Shown here: in pieces, positions 9,210 to 17,547 of the stretch
Layout of the letters: each line of letters starts with the position of its first letter
Numbering within the stretch: the first letter of the stretch is position 1
NCBI RefSeq assembly: GCF_001425755.1
Contig: NZ_LMDH01000001.1
Location: forward strand, 2,223,802-2,287,801
Origin: Aeromicrobium sp. Root344
Lineage (GTDB): Bacteria; Actinomycetota; Actinomycetes; Propionibacteriales; Nocardioidaceae
Length of the DNA: 64,000 bases
Direction: 5' to 3'
Notes under the pieces: model-generated
Told to the model about the DNA's origin: nothing
What the model saw: only the letters and a program-made list of their open reading frames with translations
The model's database searches: none
Position numbers and translations under genes: made by a program

Positions 9210-10195
9210 CCACGTCCGTCGATGACCTCGAGGTGCTGACCGTCGGCCGCGTCGGGGTCGACATCTACCCCGAGCAGCCTGGTCCGCTCAAGGACGTCCG
9301 TACGTTCGCGAAGTTCCTCGGCGGCACCGCCACGAACGTCGCGGTCGGGAGCGCGCGCCTCGGCCGCCGTACGGCTGTGCTCACGAAGGTCGGCGCGGAC
9401 GGCTTCGGCGACTTCGTCCGCGAGGCGCTGGCTGGTTTCGGAGTCGACGCTTCGTACGTCGGCACGTCCACGGAGCTGCACACACCCGTGGTCTTCTGCG
9501 AGCTGAACCCCCCGGAGGACCCGCCCCTCCTCTTCTACCGCGCACCGGCCGCTCCGGACCTCATGCTGTTCGCCGACGACGTCCCGATGGACGTCGTGCG
9601 CGATGTGCCCGTCCTGTGGGTGACCGGGACGGGTGTGAGCGTGGAGCCGTCGCGTACGACCCACCTCGAGCTACTTGCACACCGAGGTCGCCCACAGCCG
9701 GGTTCTGGCAGGTGGACATGCCTGGACCTGGATTGGCGACCGATGTTCTGGCCCTCGTCGGCGGACGCCCGGGCTGAGTACGACCAACTGCTCGACCACG
9801 CGACCGTGGTGGTCGGAAACCGGGCGGAGGTCGAGGTGGCGGTCGGCACGGCGGACCCCCGCGAGGCGGCGCGCCGGCTGATGGGCCGGGGGGTCGAGCT
9901 GGCCCTCGTCAAGATGGGTGGTGAAGGTGTGCTCGTCGCAACGCGGGACGACGTGACCGTCGTCCGGCCGCACCCCGTCGAGGTCGTCTGCGGGCTCGGC
10001 GCCGGCGACGCCTTCGGCGGCGCGCTGGTGCATGGCCTGCTCTCCGGCTGGGAGCCCGTCCGATGCGCCGAGTACGCCAACGCGGCCGGGGCGATCGTCG
10101 CCTCGCGGCTCGCCTGCGCCGATGCGATGCCCACCATCGACGAGCTCGAATCACTCGTCGCCACCCCCACAGCGAACCCAGGAGCACTTTCATGA
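9206..10195 (+). CDS. iolC: 5-dehydro-2-deoxygluconokinase (PfkB family)
   Basis: The 329-residue carbohydrate kinase has the PfkB N-terminal block LTVGRVGVDIYP and FLGGTATNVAVGSARLG, and the C-terminal signature CGLGAGDAFGG with catalytic Asp268. IolC phosphorylates 2-deoxy-5-keto-gluconate in inositol catabolism. Start GTG 9206 overlaps the previous stop by four bases and its own stop overlaps the aldolase start by four, so the three genes are translationally coupled. Assignment to IolC rather than another PfkB kinase rests on the flanking iol genes. Confidence 0.82.
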   Translation: MTTSVDDLEVLTVGRVGVDIYPEQPGPLKDVRTFAKFLGGTATNVAVGSARLGRRTAVLTKVGADGFGDFVREALAGFGVDASYVGTSTELHTPVVFCELNPPEDPPLLFYRAPAAPDLMLFADDVPMDVVRDVPVLWVTGTGVSVEPSRTTHLELLAHRGRPQPGSGRWTCLDLDWRPMFWPSSADARAEYDQLLDHATVVVGNRAEVEVAVGTADPREAARRLMGRGVELALVKMGGEGVLVATRDDVTVVRPHPVEVVCGLGAGDAFGGALVHGLLSGWEPVRCAEYANAAGAIVASRLACADAMPTIDELESLVATPTANPGALS

Positions 10196-11142
10196 CCACC
10201 ATCGACGTCGACGTTGACCGTCGCGGACCCGACCTCACCGACGAGCAATGGCTACGACTGCTCGAGCAGCGCGCCACCGACCCCGACGCGGTCAGTCGCG
10301 CCTATGCCGCCCGGGCGCGGCCGGGGAGGATCCTCTCCGAGCGCGGCAGTCTCTTTCTCGTGGCTGCCGACCACCCGGCTCGTGGCGCCCTCGCCTCCGG
10401 GGGCGACGCGATGGCGATGGCCGACCGGCGTTCGCTCCTCGCGCGGCTCGTCGCGGCACTGGAGAACCCAGACGTCGATGGCGTGCTCGGCACCCCGGAC
10501 GTCGTCGAGGAGCTGCTGCTGCTCGGGGCGCTCGAGGGCAAGGTCGTGATCGGTTCGATGAACCGCGGCGGCCTCGACGGGGCCAGCTGGACGATGGACG
10601 ACCGGTTCACCGGCTACGACGCCGCCAGCATCGCCGCGAACAACCTCGAAGGCGGCAAGATGCTGCTTCGGATCGATGACCAAGACCCTTCCACAGCCGA
10701 CACCATCGAGGGATGCGCGGCCGCCGTCAGCGAGCTCGCCGCACGCGGCTTGGTCGCGATGGTCGAGCCGCTTCCCTACCACCGTGAGGAGGACGGCGCG
10801 CTCACGCTTCTCAAGGACAGCCGGTCGCTGGCCCGGGCGGTCACCGTCGCCAGCGGACTGGGCACGACCAGTACGCACACCTGGCTCAAGATGCCCTCTT
10901 GCGACGACCCGGGAACGGTGTTCGCAGCGACGACACTGCCGTGCGTGGTGCTGGGAGGCGTGCCCGGACCCGACCCGGCCCAGGACCTGGAGTCATGGGG
11001 GCGGGCCCTGACTCAGCCCACGGTGCGTGGCCTGGTGGTCGGCAGGTCCCTTCTCTACCCACCGGACGGAGACGTCGCCGCTGCCGTGGCTGCCGCCGCC
11101 GCTGTCCTTCGCGCCGCTGCCGCTCCCAAGGGCGGCCAGTGA
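10192..11142 (+). CDS. class I aldolase-like (beta/alpha)8 protein, IolJ-type role
   Basis: The 316-residue protein resembles the Cgl0159-type (beta/alpha)8 proteins of actinobacterial inositol clusters: VAADHPARGAL near residue 60, then LGTPDVVEEL-type and GKVVIGSMNRGG blocks and a C-terminal VVGRSLLYPPDGD phosphate-site-like motif. In this position it probably cleaves 6-phospho-5-dehydro-2-deoxygluconate to dihydroxyacetone phosphate and malonate semialdehyde. It overlaps IolC upstream and IolD downstream by four bases each. The reaction is inferred from context and fold. Confidence 0.68.
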   Translation: MTTIDVDVDRRGPDLTDEQWLRLLEQRATDPDAVSRAYAARARPGRILSERGSLFLVAADHPARGALASGGDAMAMADRRSLLARLVAALENPDVDGVLGTPDVVEELLLLGALEGKVVIGSMNRGGLDGASWTMDDRFTGYDAASIAANNLEGGKMLLRIDDQDPSTADTIEGCAAAVSELAARGLVAMVEPLPYHREEDGALTLLKDSRSLARAVTVASGLGTTSTHTWLKMPSCDDPGTVFAATTLPCVVLGGVPGPDPAQDLESWGRALTQPTVRGLVVGRSLLYPPDGDVAAAVAAAAAVLRAAAAPKGGQ

Positions 11143-13049
11143 CGACCAAGACTGTTCGGCTGACCACCGCCCAGGCTCTGGTGCGATGGCTGGTCGCTCA
11201 GCGCTCGGAGCTGCTGGACGGCTCGGAGGTGCCGCTGTTCCCGGGTGTGTTCGCGATCTTCGGGCACGGCAACGTGCTCGGTCTCGGCACCGCGTTGCAC
11301 GACGTCCGTGAACTGCTGCCGACGTGGCGAGGCCAGACCGAGCAGGGGATGGCGCTCGCAGCCGTCGCCTACGCCCGCGCGGTGGACCGCCGCCAGGTGA
11401 TGGTCGCGACGAGCTCGGTCGGCCCGGGTGCGCTCAACATGGTGACCGCGGCAGGCCTGGCGCACGCCAACCGGCTACCGGTGCTCCTGCTCCCGGGTGA
11501 CACGTTCGTCAGCAGAGCCCCCGACCCGGTGCTCCAACAGGTCGAACACTTCGGGGACCCGACGACGTCCGTGAACGACGCGTTCCGATCCGTCTCTCGC
11601 TACTTCGACCGAATCACCAAGCCGGAGCAGCTGCTCTCGTCGCTCCCGCAGGTCGCCCGGGTGCTCACGGACCCGGCCGACTGCGGTCCGGTCACTCTCG
11701 CCCTGCCGCAGGACGTGCAGGCCGAGGCGTACGACTTCCCTGCGGCGATGTTCGAGCCACGGCTGCACCGCGTGCCCCGTCCTCGGCCCGACCGGGACGC
11801 TCTCGCGGAGGCGGTCGCGGTGATCAAGCTGGCCGAGCGGCCGCTACTTGTTGTTGGTGGCGGAGTCCGTTACTCCGGCGCTGGCGCTGAAGCCCTCGCG
11901 TTTGCGGAGCGACACCACGTGCCCGTGGTGGAGACCGCGGCCGGCCGCACCTTGGTGCCGCACGACCATCCCCTTTTCGGGGGAGCGCTCGGGATCATCG
12001 GCTCGGCCTCTGCCAACAACCTCGCCGCCCAAGCCGACGTCATCGTGGCGGTCGGAACCCGGCTCCAGGACTTCACGACCTCCTCGTGGACAGGGTTCGC
12101 GGCCGACGTGCGGATCGTGGGGGTCAACGCCGCCCGCTTCGACGCCGTCAAGCACAACGCTCACGCGGTGACGGGTGACGCGCGAGAAGCCCTGCTCGAG
12201 CTCGACGCAGGGCTCGCCGGCTGGACGTCGACGCAAGAATGGTGCGCTCGGGTCACGACTGAAAAGGCCACGTGGGACGAACACATCGATGGCCTACGCG
12301 CCGGCGACCATGCCTCAGGCGGACTCCTCAGCTACGCCGAGGTCACCGGCCTGGTCAACGACCTCAGCACCCCCGACGACTACGTGCTTGCCGCCTCGGG
12401 CGGCATGCCGGGTGAGCTGCACGGCGGTTGGCGCACCGGGCAGGTCAAGCACGACACCGCGCCGACCTCTGGCGCGACCATGGACCTCGAGTACGGATTC
12501 TCCTGCATGGGCTATGAGGTGGTCGCACCCTGGGGTGCCGCCATGGCGCGGCAGCTGACCCACCCGGACGGGCTGGTCACCTCGATCTTCGGCGACGGCT
12601 CGTACCTGATGCTGAACTCTGAGATCTACTCCGCGGCCTTCAGCGGGCACCCGTACGTTGCAGTCATCTGCGACAACGGGGGGTACGCCGTGATCCACCG
12701 CCTGCAGACGAACCAAGGGGCCGAGGGCTTCAACAACATGCTGGCCGACTCGCGAGGCCCAGGCGCGGACGGCAGCGTGCGCGTCGACTTCGCTGCCCAC
12801 GCGGCCGCCCTTGGCGCGCACGTGGAGGATGTGCGAGACAGCAACGACGTCGTGGACCTGCGGGCGGCATATCTGCGTGCCCGCGACGCGGCGCGGCTGA
12901 ATCGGCGGCCTGCGGTGGTCGTCTGCTCGGTGGACCACTCGGCCTGGACCGAGGCCGGCGCATGGTGGGAGACGGGTGTCCCCGACTCGTTGTCCGGCCG
13001 GGAGAAGCACGATGAGGGCAAACAGCGTCAACTCCGCTGGATCGACTGA
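11139..13049 (+). CDS. iolD: 3D-(3,5/4)-trihydroxycyclohexane-1,2-dione hydrolase
   Basis: The 636-residue protein is a thiamine-diphosphate enzyme of the acetolactate-synthase fold. The N-terminal pyrimidine-binding domain contains FGHGNVLGLG and WRGQTEQGMALAA; the C-terminal domain has the TPP/Mg motif FGDGSYLMLNSEIYSA. IolD opens the ring of the diketo-inositol produced by IolE. Start GTG 11139 overlaps the aldolase stop (GTGA). It is the last gene of the run; about 100 bases of non-coding DNA follow, without a clear terminator. Confidence 0.9.
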   Translation: MTTKTVRLTTAQALVRWLVAQRSELLDGSEVPLFPGVFAIFGHGNVLGLGTALHDVRELLPTWRGQTEQGMALAAVAYARAVDRRQVMVATSSVGPGALNMVTAAGLAHANRLPVLLLPGDTFVSRAPDPVLQQVEHFGDPTTSVNDAFRSVSRYFDRITKPEQLLSSLPQVARVLTDPADCGPVTLALPQDVQAEAYDFPAAMFEPRLHRVPRPRPDRDALAEAVAVIKLAERPLLVVGGGVRYSGAGAEALAFAERHHVPVVETAAGRTLVPHDHPLFGGALGIIGSASANNLAAQADVIVAVGTRLQDFTTSSWTGFAADVRIVGVNAARFDAVKHNAHAVTGDAREALLELDAGLAGWTSTQEWCARVTTEKATWDEHIDGLRAGDHASGGLLSYAEVTGLVNDLSTPDDYVLAASGGMPGELHGGWRTGQVKHDTAPTSGATMDLEYGFSCMGYEVVAPWGAAMARQLTHPDGLVTSIFGDGSYLMLNSEIYSAAFSGHPYVAVICDNGGYAVIHRLQTNQGAEGFNNMLADSRGPGADGSVRVDFAAHAAALGAHVEDVRDSNDVVDLRAAYLRARDAARLNRRPAVVVCSVDHSAWTEAGAWWETGVPDSLSGREKHDEGKQRQLRWID

Positions 13050-13138
13050 GGTCCGCACTACCGCGGCTATTGGAAATCGGTCTGGCGACAGACGCTGAAG
13101 AGAGCCAAGGAAAAGTCGGTCACCGCGAACCTGACCAG

Positions 13139-13144
13139 TAGCCT
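13139..13144 (+). promoter_or_regulatory. leaderless-type -10 element
   Basis: TAGCCT ends six bases before the GTG at 13151, so transcription would begin at or next to the start codon. No ribosome site is visible. Confidence 0.6.
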
Positions 13145-13150
13145 CGTCAC

Positions 13151-13978
13151 GTGACTCCGGACGTGGTGCTTGTCGGCTGCGGCGACCTCGGGGCTGACGT
13201 GGGCCTGCGTCTCGCCGCCCGCGGCCACTCCGTGCTCGCGCTACGACGGCGCGCTGACCTCGTCCCGCAACCGTTGCAGGGCTTGTCGGTCGATCTCACC
13301 CGCGACCGGCCGGACCTGCCGACGCTCGACCTCGCGTACCTGGTCGTGGCATTGACTGCGAAGCCGCGGACTGAGGAGGCCTACCGAGCCACGTACGTCG
13401 AGGGCATGGCGCGGGCGCTGGATGCCCTGACGGCCACGGGTCAGGTGCCGCAGCGTGCGGTGCTCGTGTCGTCGACGGGAGTCTTCGGCAACCTGGACCC
13501 GGAGGTGCTCGCCGACGAGTCCACGCCTCCCCGCCCTGCCGACGGGCCGGCACGGATGCTGCTCGAGGCCGAGCAGGTGTTCTCCGATCGGGTGCCGGGC
13601 GGCACGGTGCTGCGCCTGTCGGGGCTCTACGGCCATGGCAGCACGCGACTCATCGACCAGGTGCGCGCCGGCGCGGTGACCGACCCGAACCGGTGGACCA
13701 ACCGCATCCACCGCGACGACGCTGGGGCCGCCGTGGCCCACCTGCTCACCCGGGAAACGGCTCCGGAGGCGCTCTACGTGGGGACCGACGACGAGCCCGC
13801 GCTCCTGGGCGATGTCGCCGCCCACGTGGCTGCCCAGCTGGGCGCGCCGACCCCTCCGGTTGCCCAGGTCGACCTCGCGCACGGCAAGCGGTTCACCAAC
13901 GCGCGACTGCGTGCCAGCGGCTGGGTGCCGGACTTCCCGACGTACCGCGAGGGCTACGCCGGTCTGTCGACATCTTGA
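13151..13978 (+). CDS. NAD(P)-binding SDR/epimerase family protein (YeeZ-like)
   Basis: The 275-residue protein is an extended-type Rossmann oxidoreductase: CGDLGADVGLRLAARGHSV at the N-terminus binds the nucleotide, AVLVSSTGVFGN marks the active-site strand, and GLYGHGST and NRIHRDDAGAAVAHLL are typical of YeeZ-like epimerase relatives. The usual YxxxK pair is not obvious. The substrate is unknown. It has its own leaderless-type promoter and is separate from the inositol operon. The next gene follows after 79 bases. Confidence 0.7.
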   Translation: MTPDVVLVGCGDLGADVGLRLAARGHSVLALRRRADLVPQPLQGLSVDLTRDRPDLPTLDLAYLVVALTAKPRTEEAYRATYVEGMARALDALTATGQVPQRAVLVSSTGVFGNLDPEVLADESTPPRPADGPARMLLEAEQVFSDRVPGGTVLRLSGLYGHGSTRLIDQVRAGAVTDPNRWTNRIHRDDAGAAVAHLLTRETAPEALYVGTDDEPALLGDVAAHVAAQLGAPTPPVAQVDLAHGKRFTNARLRASGWVPDFPTYREGYAGLSTS

Positions 13979-14057
13979 AAGCCTGTCTGCTAGGTTCCCG
14001 ACGAAACAGTGCGTCCCGGCGACGACCGGTGTGCACCTAAATCCGAGGGGAACTCAC

Positions 14058-14630
14058 GTGACGTTCGACGTACTCACCACCGCACTGGATGCCCTGCGAG
14101 GTGTCGCCGACGGCGCCACCGATCGGCTCGATCAGCCGACACCCTGCAGCGACTGGACCGTCGGGCAGGTGCTGATGCATGCCGCCGGCGACCAGCATGC
14201 GTGGGCGGCGACCGTCGGGTCGGCGAGCATGCCGACCTACAACCCGTTCGACCCGCCGCAGGACGCGGAAGGCGGAGTCGCGGAGGCCGTACGATCGGCA
14301 GCCGACGTCGCGGCCGAGACCTGGGCTGGTGTCGATCCCGGCACGGATGCGTTGCCCACGCCGCTCCCGCCGGTGCCGACTCTCGCGCCCGAGCTGGCGG
14401 CCGGTGCCGCGGCTCTCGATGCTGCCGTCCACGCGTGGGACGTCGCCGTGGCGACCGGGCAGCCTTCTCCGCTCACGCCCCAGCTCGCAGCACAGCTCCG
14501 CCCCGCGGCAGAGGCGACGGCCGACTCGCTGCGTGGCTTCGCCTATGCCGCGGCTCTGCCGGAGGTCGACGGGGACGACGAGGCGGCAGCGCTGCTGCGT
14601 TACCTGGGTCGCGATCCCGCCTGGTCATGA
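14058..14630 (+). CDS. DinB-like TIGR03086-type metal-binding protein
   Basis: The 190-residue protein matches the actinobacterial DinB/mycothiol-maleylpyruvate-isomerase fold: DRLDQPTPCSDWTVGQVLMHAAGDQ near the N-terminus provides the first metal histidine, and AALDAAVHAWDVAVATGQ the distal one. Members are mycothiol-dependent isomerases or transferases, or are uncharacterised. GTG 14058 follows GAGGGG. Nothing nearby fixes a substrate. Its presence agrees with a mycothiol-using host. Confidence 0.72.
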   Translation: MTFDVLTTALDALRGVADGATDRLDQPTPCSDWTVGQVLMHAAGDQHAWAATVGSASMPTYNPFDPPQDAEGGVAEAVRSAADVAAETWAGVDPGTDALPTPLPPVPTLAPELAAGAAALDAAVHAWDVAVATGQPSPLTPQLAAQLRPAAEATADSLRGFAYAAALPEVDGDDEAAALLRYLGRDPAWS

Positions 14631-14685
14631 ATCCGTGACCAGCACCACCGGCGCACCCACCAGCGGGGCCGTGTAGGACTGGACC

Positions 14686-16035
14686 ATGACGAATGAACAG
14701 GTCGACGTCCTGGTGGTCGGGGCCGGAGCGACCGGACTGTCCGCGGCGTACGCCGTGCAGCGCGCGGGCCGGTCGGTGCTGGTGCTCGAGTCGCGGGAGC
14801 GGGTCGGCGGGCGGCTGTGGACCGACGAGGTCGACGGCGTCGATCTCGAGATCGGCGGCCAGTGGGTGTCACCGGACCAGGACGCGCTGCTGGCGATGCT
14901 CGATGAGCTCGGCCTGGAGACGTTCGAGCGGCACCGCGAGGGCGCGTCGATCTACGTCGGCCGCGACGGCGAACGGCGTACGTTCACCGGTGAGCAGCTC
15001 CCGGTGGCCGACTCGGTCGAGGCCGAGATGACCCGGCTCACGGCCCTGCTCGACGAGCTGTCGGGGCAGATGGACCCGTCGAGGCCGTGGGACATGCCGG
15101 GAGCCCGTGAGCTCGACCAGGTCACGTTCCTCGGCTGGCTCGAGCAGCACTGCGCCGAGCCGGAGGCACGGGACAACATCGGCATGTTCATCGCGCAGGC
15201 CATGCTGACCAAGCCGGCACACACGTTCTCCGCCCTGCAGGCCGTGCACATGGCCGCGAGCGCGGGGAGCTTCAGCAACCTCGTCGACTCCGAGTTCATC
15301 CTCGACAAGCGCGTCATCGGCGGGCTGCAGCAGGTGCCGCTCCGCCTGGCCGAGCGCCTCGGCAGCGCCGTGCGCACGGGCCGCGACGTCGAGAAGGTCG
15401 CGTGGAGCGACGAAGCGGTCACGGTCTCGTCCGGCGACCTGACCGTCAGCGCGCGGCACCTGGTGCTCGCGATCCCGCCGACCGCGGTCACGCGCGTACG
15501 GTTCGAGCCGCCACTGCCGTCGATCCAGCGCGAGACCCGCCAGCACCAGTCGTTCGGGCAGGTCATCAAGGTGCACGCCACGTACGAGACGCCGTTCTGG
15601 CGCGATGCCGGCCTCTCGGGCACGGCGTTCAGCCCGTACGAGGTGGTGCACGAGGCGTACGACAACACCAATCACGACGAGCCGCGGGGCACGCTGGTGG
15701 GATTCGTCTCGGACCTGCAGGCCGATGCCGTGCTCAGGCTCTCGGCGACCGATCGGCGCGACGTCATCCTCTCGTCGCTGTCGACCTACTTCGGGCCCCA
15801 GGCCGCTGCGCCGCTGACGTACTTCGAGAGCGACTGGACCTCCGAGGAGCTCGGCAGCGGAGCGTACGGCTCGAGCTTCGACGTCGGCGGCCTCACGCGG
15901 TTCGGGCCCCGTCTCCGGGAGCCGGTCGGCCCGATCCAGATCGGCAGCTCTGACGTCGCAGGGCTGGGATTCCAGCACGTCGACGGAGCCCTGCGGGTCG
16001 GTGCCGAGCTGGCGGCGGCGATCGTCGGATCCTGA
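14686..16035 (+). CDS. flavin monoamine oxidase family protein
   Basis: The 449-residue FAD enzyme has the dinucleotide fold GAGATG (residues 12-17), the LESRERVGGRLWTD motif of amine oxidases and a C-terminal FAD block with GFQHVDGALRVGAELAAAI. Such enzymes oxidise primary amines such as putrescine or aromatic amines with oxygen, in the cytoplasm. The typical flavin-linking cysteine motif is not evident at the C-terminus, so FAD is probably non-covalent. It ends three bases from the stop of the convergent membrane-protein gene. The substrate is not determined. Confidence 0.82.
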   Translation: MTNEQVDVLVVGAGATGLSAAYAVQRAGRSVLVLESRERVGGRLWTDEVDGVDLEIGGQWVSPDQDALLAMLDELGLETFERHREGASIYVGRDGERRTFTGEQLPVADSVEAEMTRLTALLDELSGQMDPSRPWDMPGARELDQVTFLGWLEQHCAEPEARDNIGMFIAQAMLTKPAHTFSALQAVHMAASAGSFSNLVDSEFILDKRVIGGLQQVPLRLAERLGSAVRTGRDVEKVAWSDEAVTVSSGDLTVSARHLVLAIPPTAVTRVRFEPPLPSIQRETRQHQSFGQVIKVHATYETPFWRDAGLSGTAFSPYEVVHEAYDNTNHDEPRGTLVGFVSDLQADAVLRLSATDRRDVILSSLSTYFGPQAAAPLTYFESDWTSEELGSGAYGSSFDVGGLTRFGPRLREPVGPIQIGSSDVAGLGFQHVDGALRVGAELAAAIVGS

Positions 16036-16038
16036 CGG

Positions 16039-17433
16039 TCAGTGGCCGGCCGTCGCCTTCTTCGGCGCGGTGCGATGAGCCACGCGCCAGGCGACGATCG
16101 CGACGGTGAGGTAGACGCCGTAGCCAGCCAGCCAGGTGCCGAGGCTCAGGTTGACGTCGCTCCACGTCGCGGGCATCGGCATGACGATGACGAAGAACGC
16201 GAACAGGCCCAGCAGGTAGAGCGTGCCCCAGAGGGTCCGGTTCCAGTCGAACACCTTGAACCCGGCCATGCCCCTGATCGGCAGCAGGGCGAGGGGCATG
16301 GCTGCGACGCCGCCCACGGTGAGCGAGGCCAGCAGGTCGGAGACAAAGGTGCCGACGACGCTGTGGGATGTCTCCAGGAACGAGTAGCCGACCCACGCGG
16401 CGAGTCCGAACGCATAACCGTGCACCAACCCGATGGTCGCGACCTTGCCGCTGGATGCCTTGCCGAGGCGGTCGCCGAAGCTGATGCCGGCGACGAGGCC
16501 GAAGATGATGCCGGGCTGGAACCCCGTGAGCCGGGTGAACACCACGAGGCCCGCGACGATCAGCAGCGAGAAGGGCTGGAACGAGAACGTCGCGGTGGCA
16601 TCGGGAGCGGTCCGTCGTACGAGCCACGAGACGAGCGCCCAGCCGACGACGACCTCGAGCAGGAACGACACCACGATCGCGCAGGCGACCCGCAGGGAGC
16701 CGAGGTTGAGACCGAAGTGCGGGTCGATGAATCCAGAGATGATGCCGGCCGCCATGACGCCCGATGCTGCCTCCCACCAGCGGATCTCTCGTACGGCCTT
16801 GAGTCCGCGCTTGGTTCGCCGACGCTCGGCGAACCGCTTGAACAGCTCGTCCACCGACACGTTCAACAGGCCGGCAGGGAAGACCATGAGCGAGCCGATC
16901 ACCACCGCGGCTCCGCCGGCGGTCGCCACGCCCTGCGCGGTGACGTCGCCGGCCTTGGGCAGGCCCGAGAGCACCGACCGGTCCTTCAGTCCGAAGCCGG
17001 TCGGTTCCTCGTACGACCTGAGGTCGCCGGTGAACGTCCACTGCTGGGCGCGCAGATCGCATTCGCTCGACGGCGCGAGCCGTGTGGTCACCGTGGCGGT
17101 GCGGGGCGTGAACTCGGCCGTGATCGTGTTGTCGAGGTGCCGCCTGGCACACGGCCGGCCGAGCTGCTCGGGGACGTGCATCGAGACCCGCCCGTGCTTG
17201 ACCAGGATCGGTGGGAACGTCGACGGCGTCCCGGTCCAGCCGCGGATGTCGAAGGCCTCGCAGCGGCCGTCCCGGCAGACCACCTTCACCGTCGCGGGTG
17301 CTGACGTGCCGCCGAACGTCGCGGTGCCCGCATAGGTCCAGCTGCCGTCGGCCAGGTCGCCGTCGGCCGCCATCGCAACCCCCGGCACGGCCAGCCACAG
17401 GAGTGCAGCAAGCAGGATGAGCGTCCGCTTCAC
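16039..17433 (-). CDS. exported multi-pass membrane protein of unknown function
   Basis: The 464-residue protein starts at GTG 17433 with a signal peptide (MKRTLILLAALLWLAVPGVAMA). An extracytoplasmic domain of about 140 residues follows, containing four cysteines (in VCRDGRCEAF, LGRPCARRH and SECDLRAQ). From about residue 170 there is a membrane domain with many hydrophobic segments, opening with MVFPAGLLNVSVDELF and carrying GFQPGIIFGLVAG. The membrane half resembles that of the divergent neighbour. It recalls actinobacterial membrane proteins annotated as FGLLP-motif-containing, but this is tentative. No function can be named. Confidence 0.7.
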   Translation of the reverse strand: MKRTLILLAALLWLAVPGVAMAADGDLADGSWTYAGTATFGGTSAPATVKVVCRDGRCEAFDIRGWTGTPSTFPPILVKHGRVSMHVPEQLGRPCARRHLDNTITAEFTPRTATVTTRLAPSSECDLRAQQWTFTGDLRSYEEPTGFGLKDRSVLSGLPKAGDVTAQGVATAGGAAVVIGSLMVFPAGLLNVSVDELFKRFAERRRTKRGLKAVREIRWWEAASGVMAAGIISGFIDPHFGLNLGSLRVACAIVVSFLLEVVVGWALVSWLVRRTAPDATATFSFQPFSLLIVAGLVVFTRLTGFQPGIIFGLVAGISFGDRLGKASSGKVATIGLVHGYAFGLAAWVGYSFLETSHSVVGTFVSDLLASLTVGGVAAMPLALLPIRGMAGFKVFDWNRTLWGTLYLLGLFAFFVIVMPMPATWSDVNLSLGTWLAGYGVYLTVAIVAWRVAHRTAPKKATAGH

Positions 17434-17547
17434 GAGGACAGCACATCACCAATCGACCCGTTTGTGCGAGATTGCGCGGTGGGCGCGGGTGCTTGCCGGG
17501 CTCAAAGGGGTTGTGGGAGCGTGTCTCCACCGCAACTAGGAGCTCCC

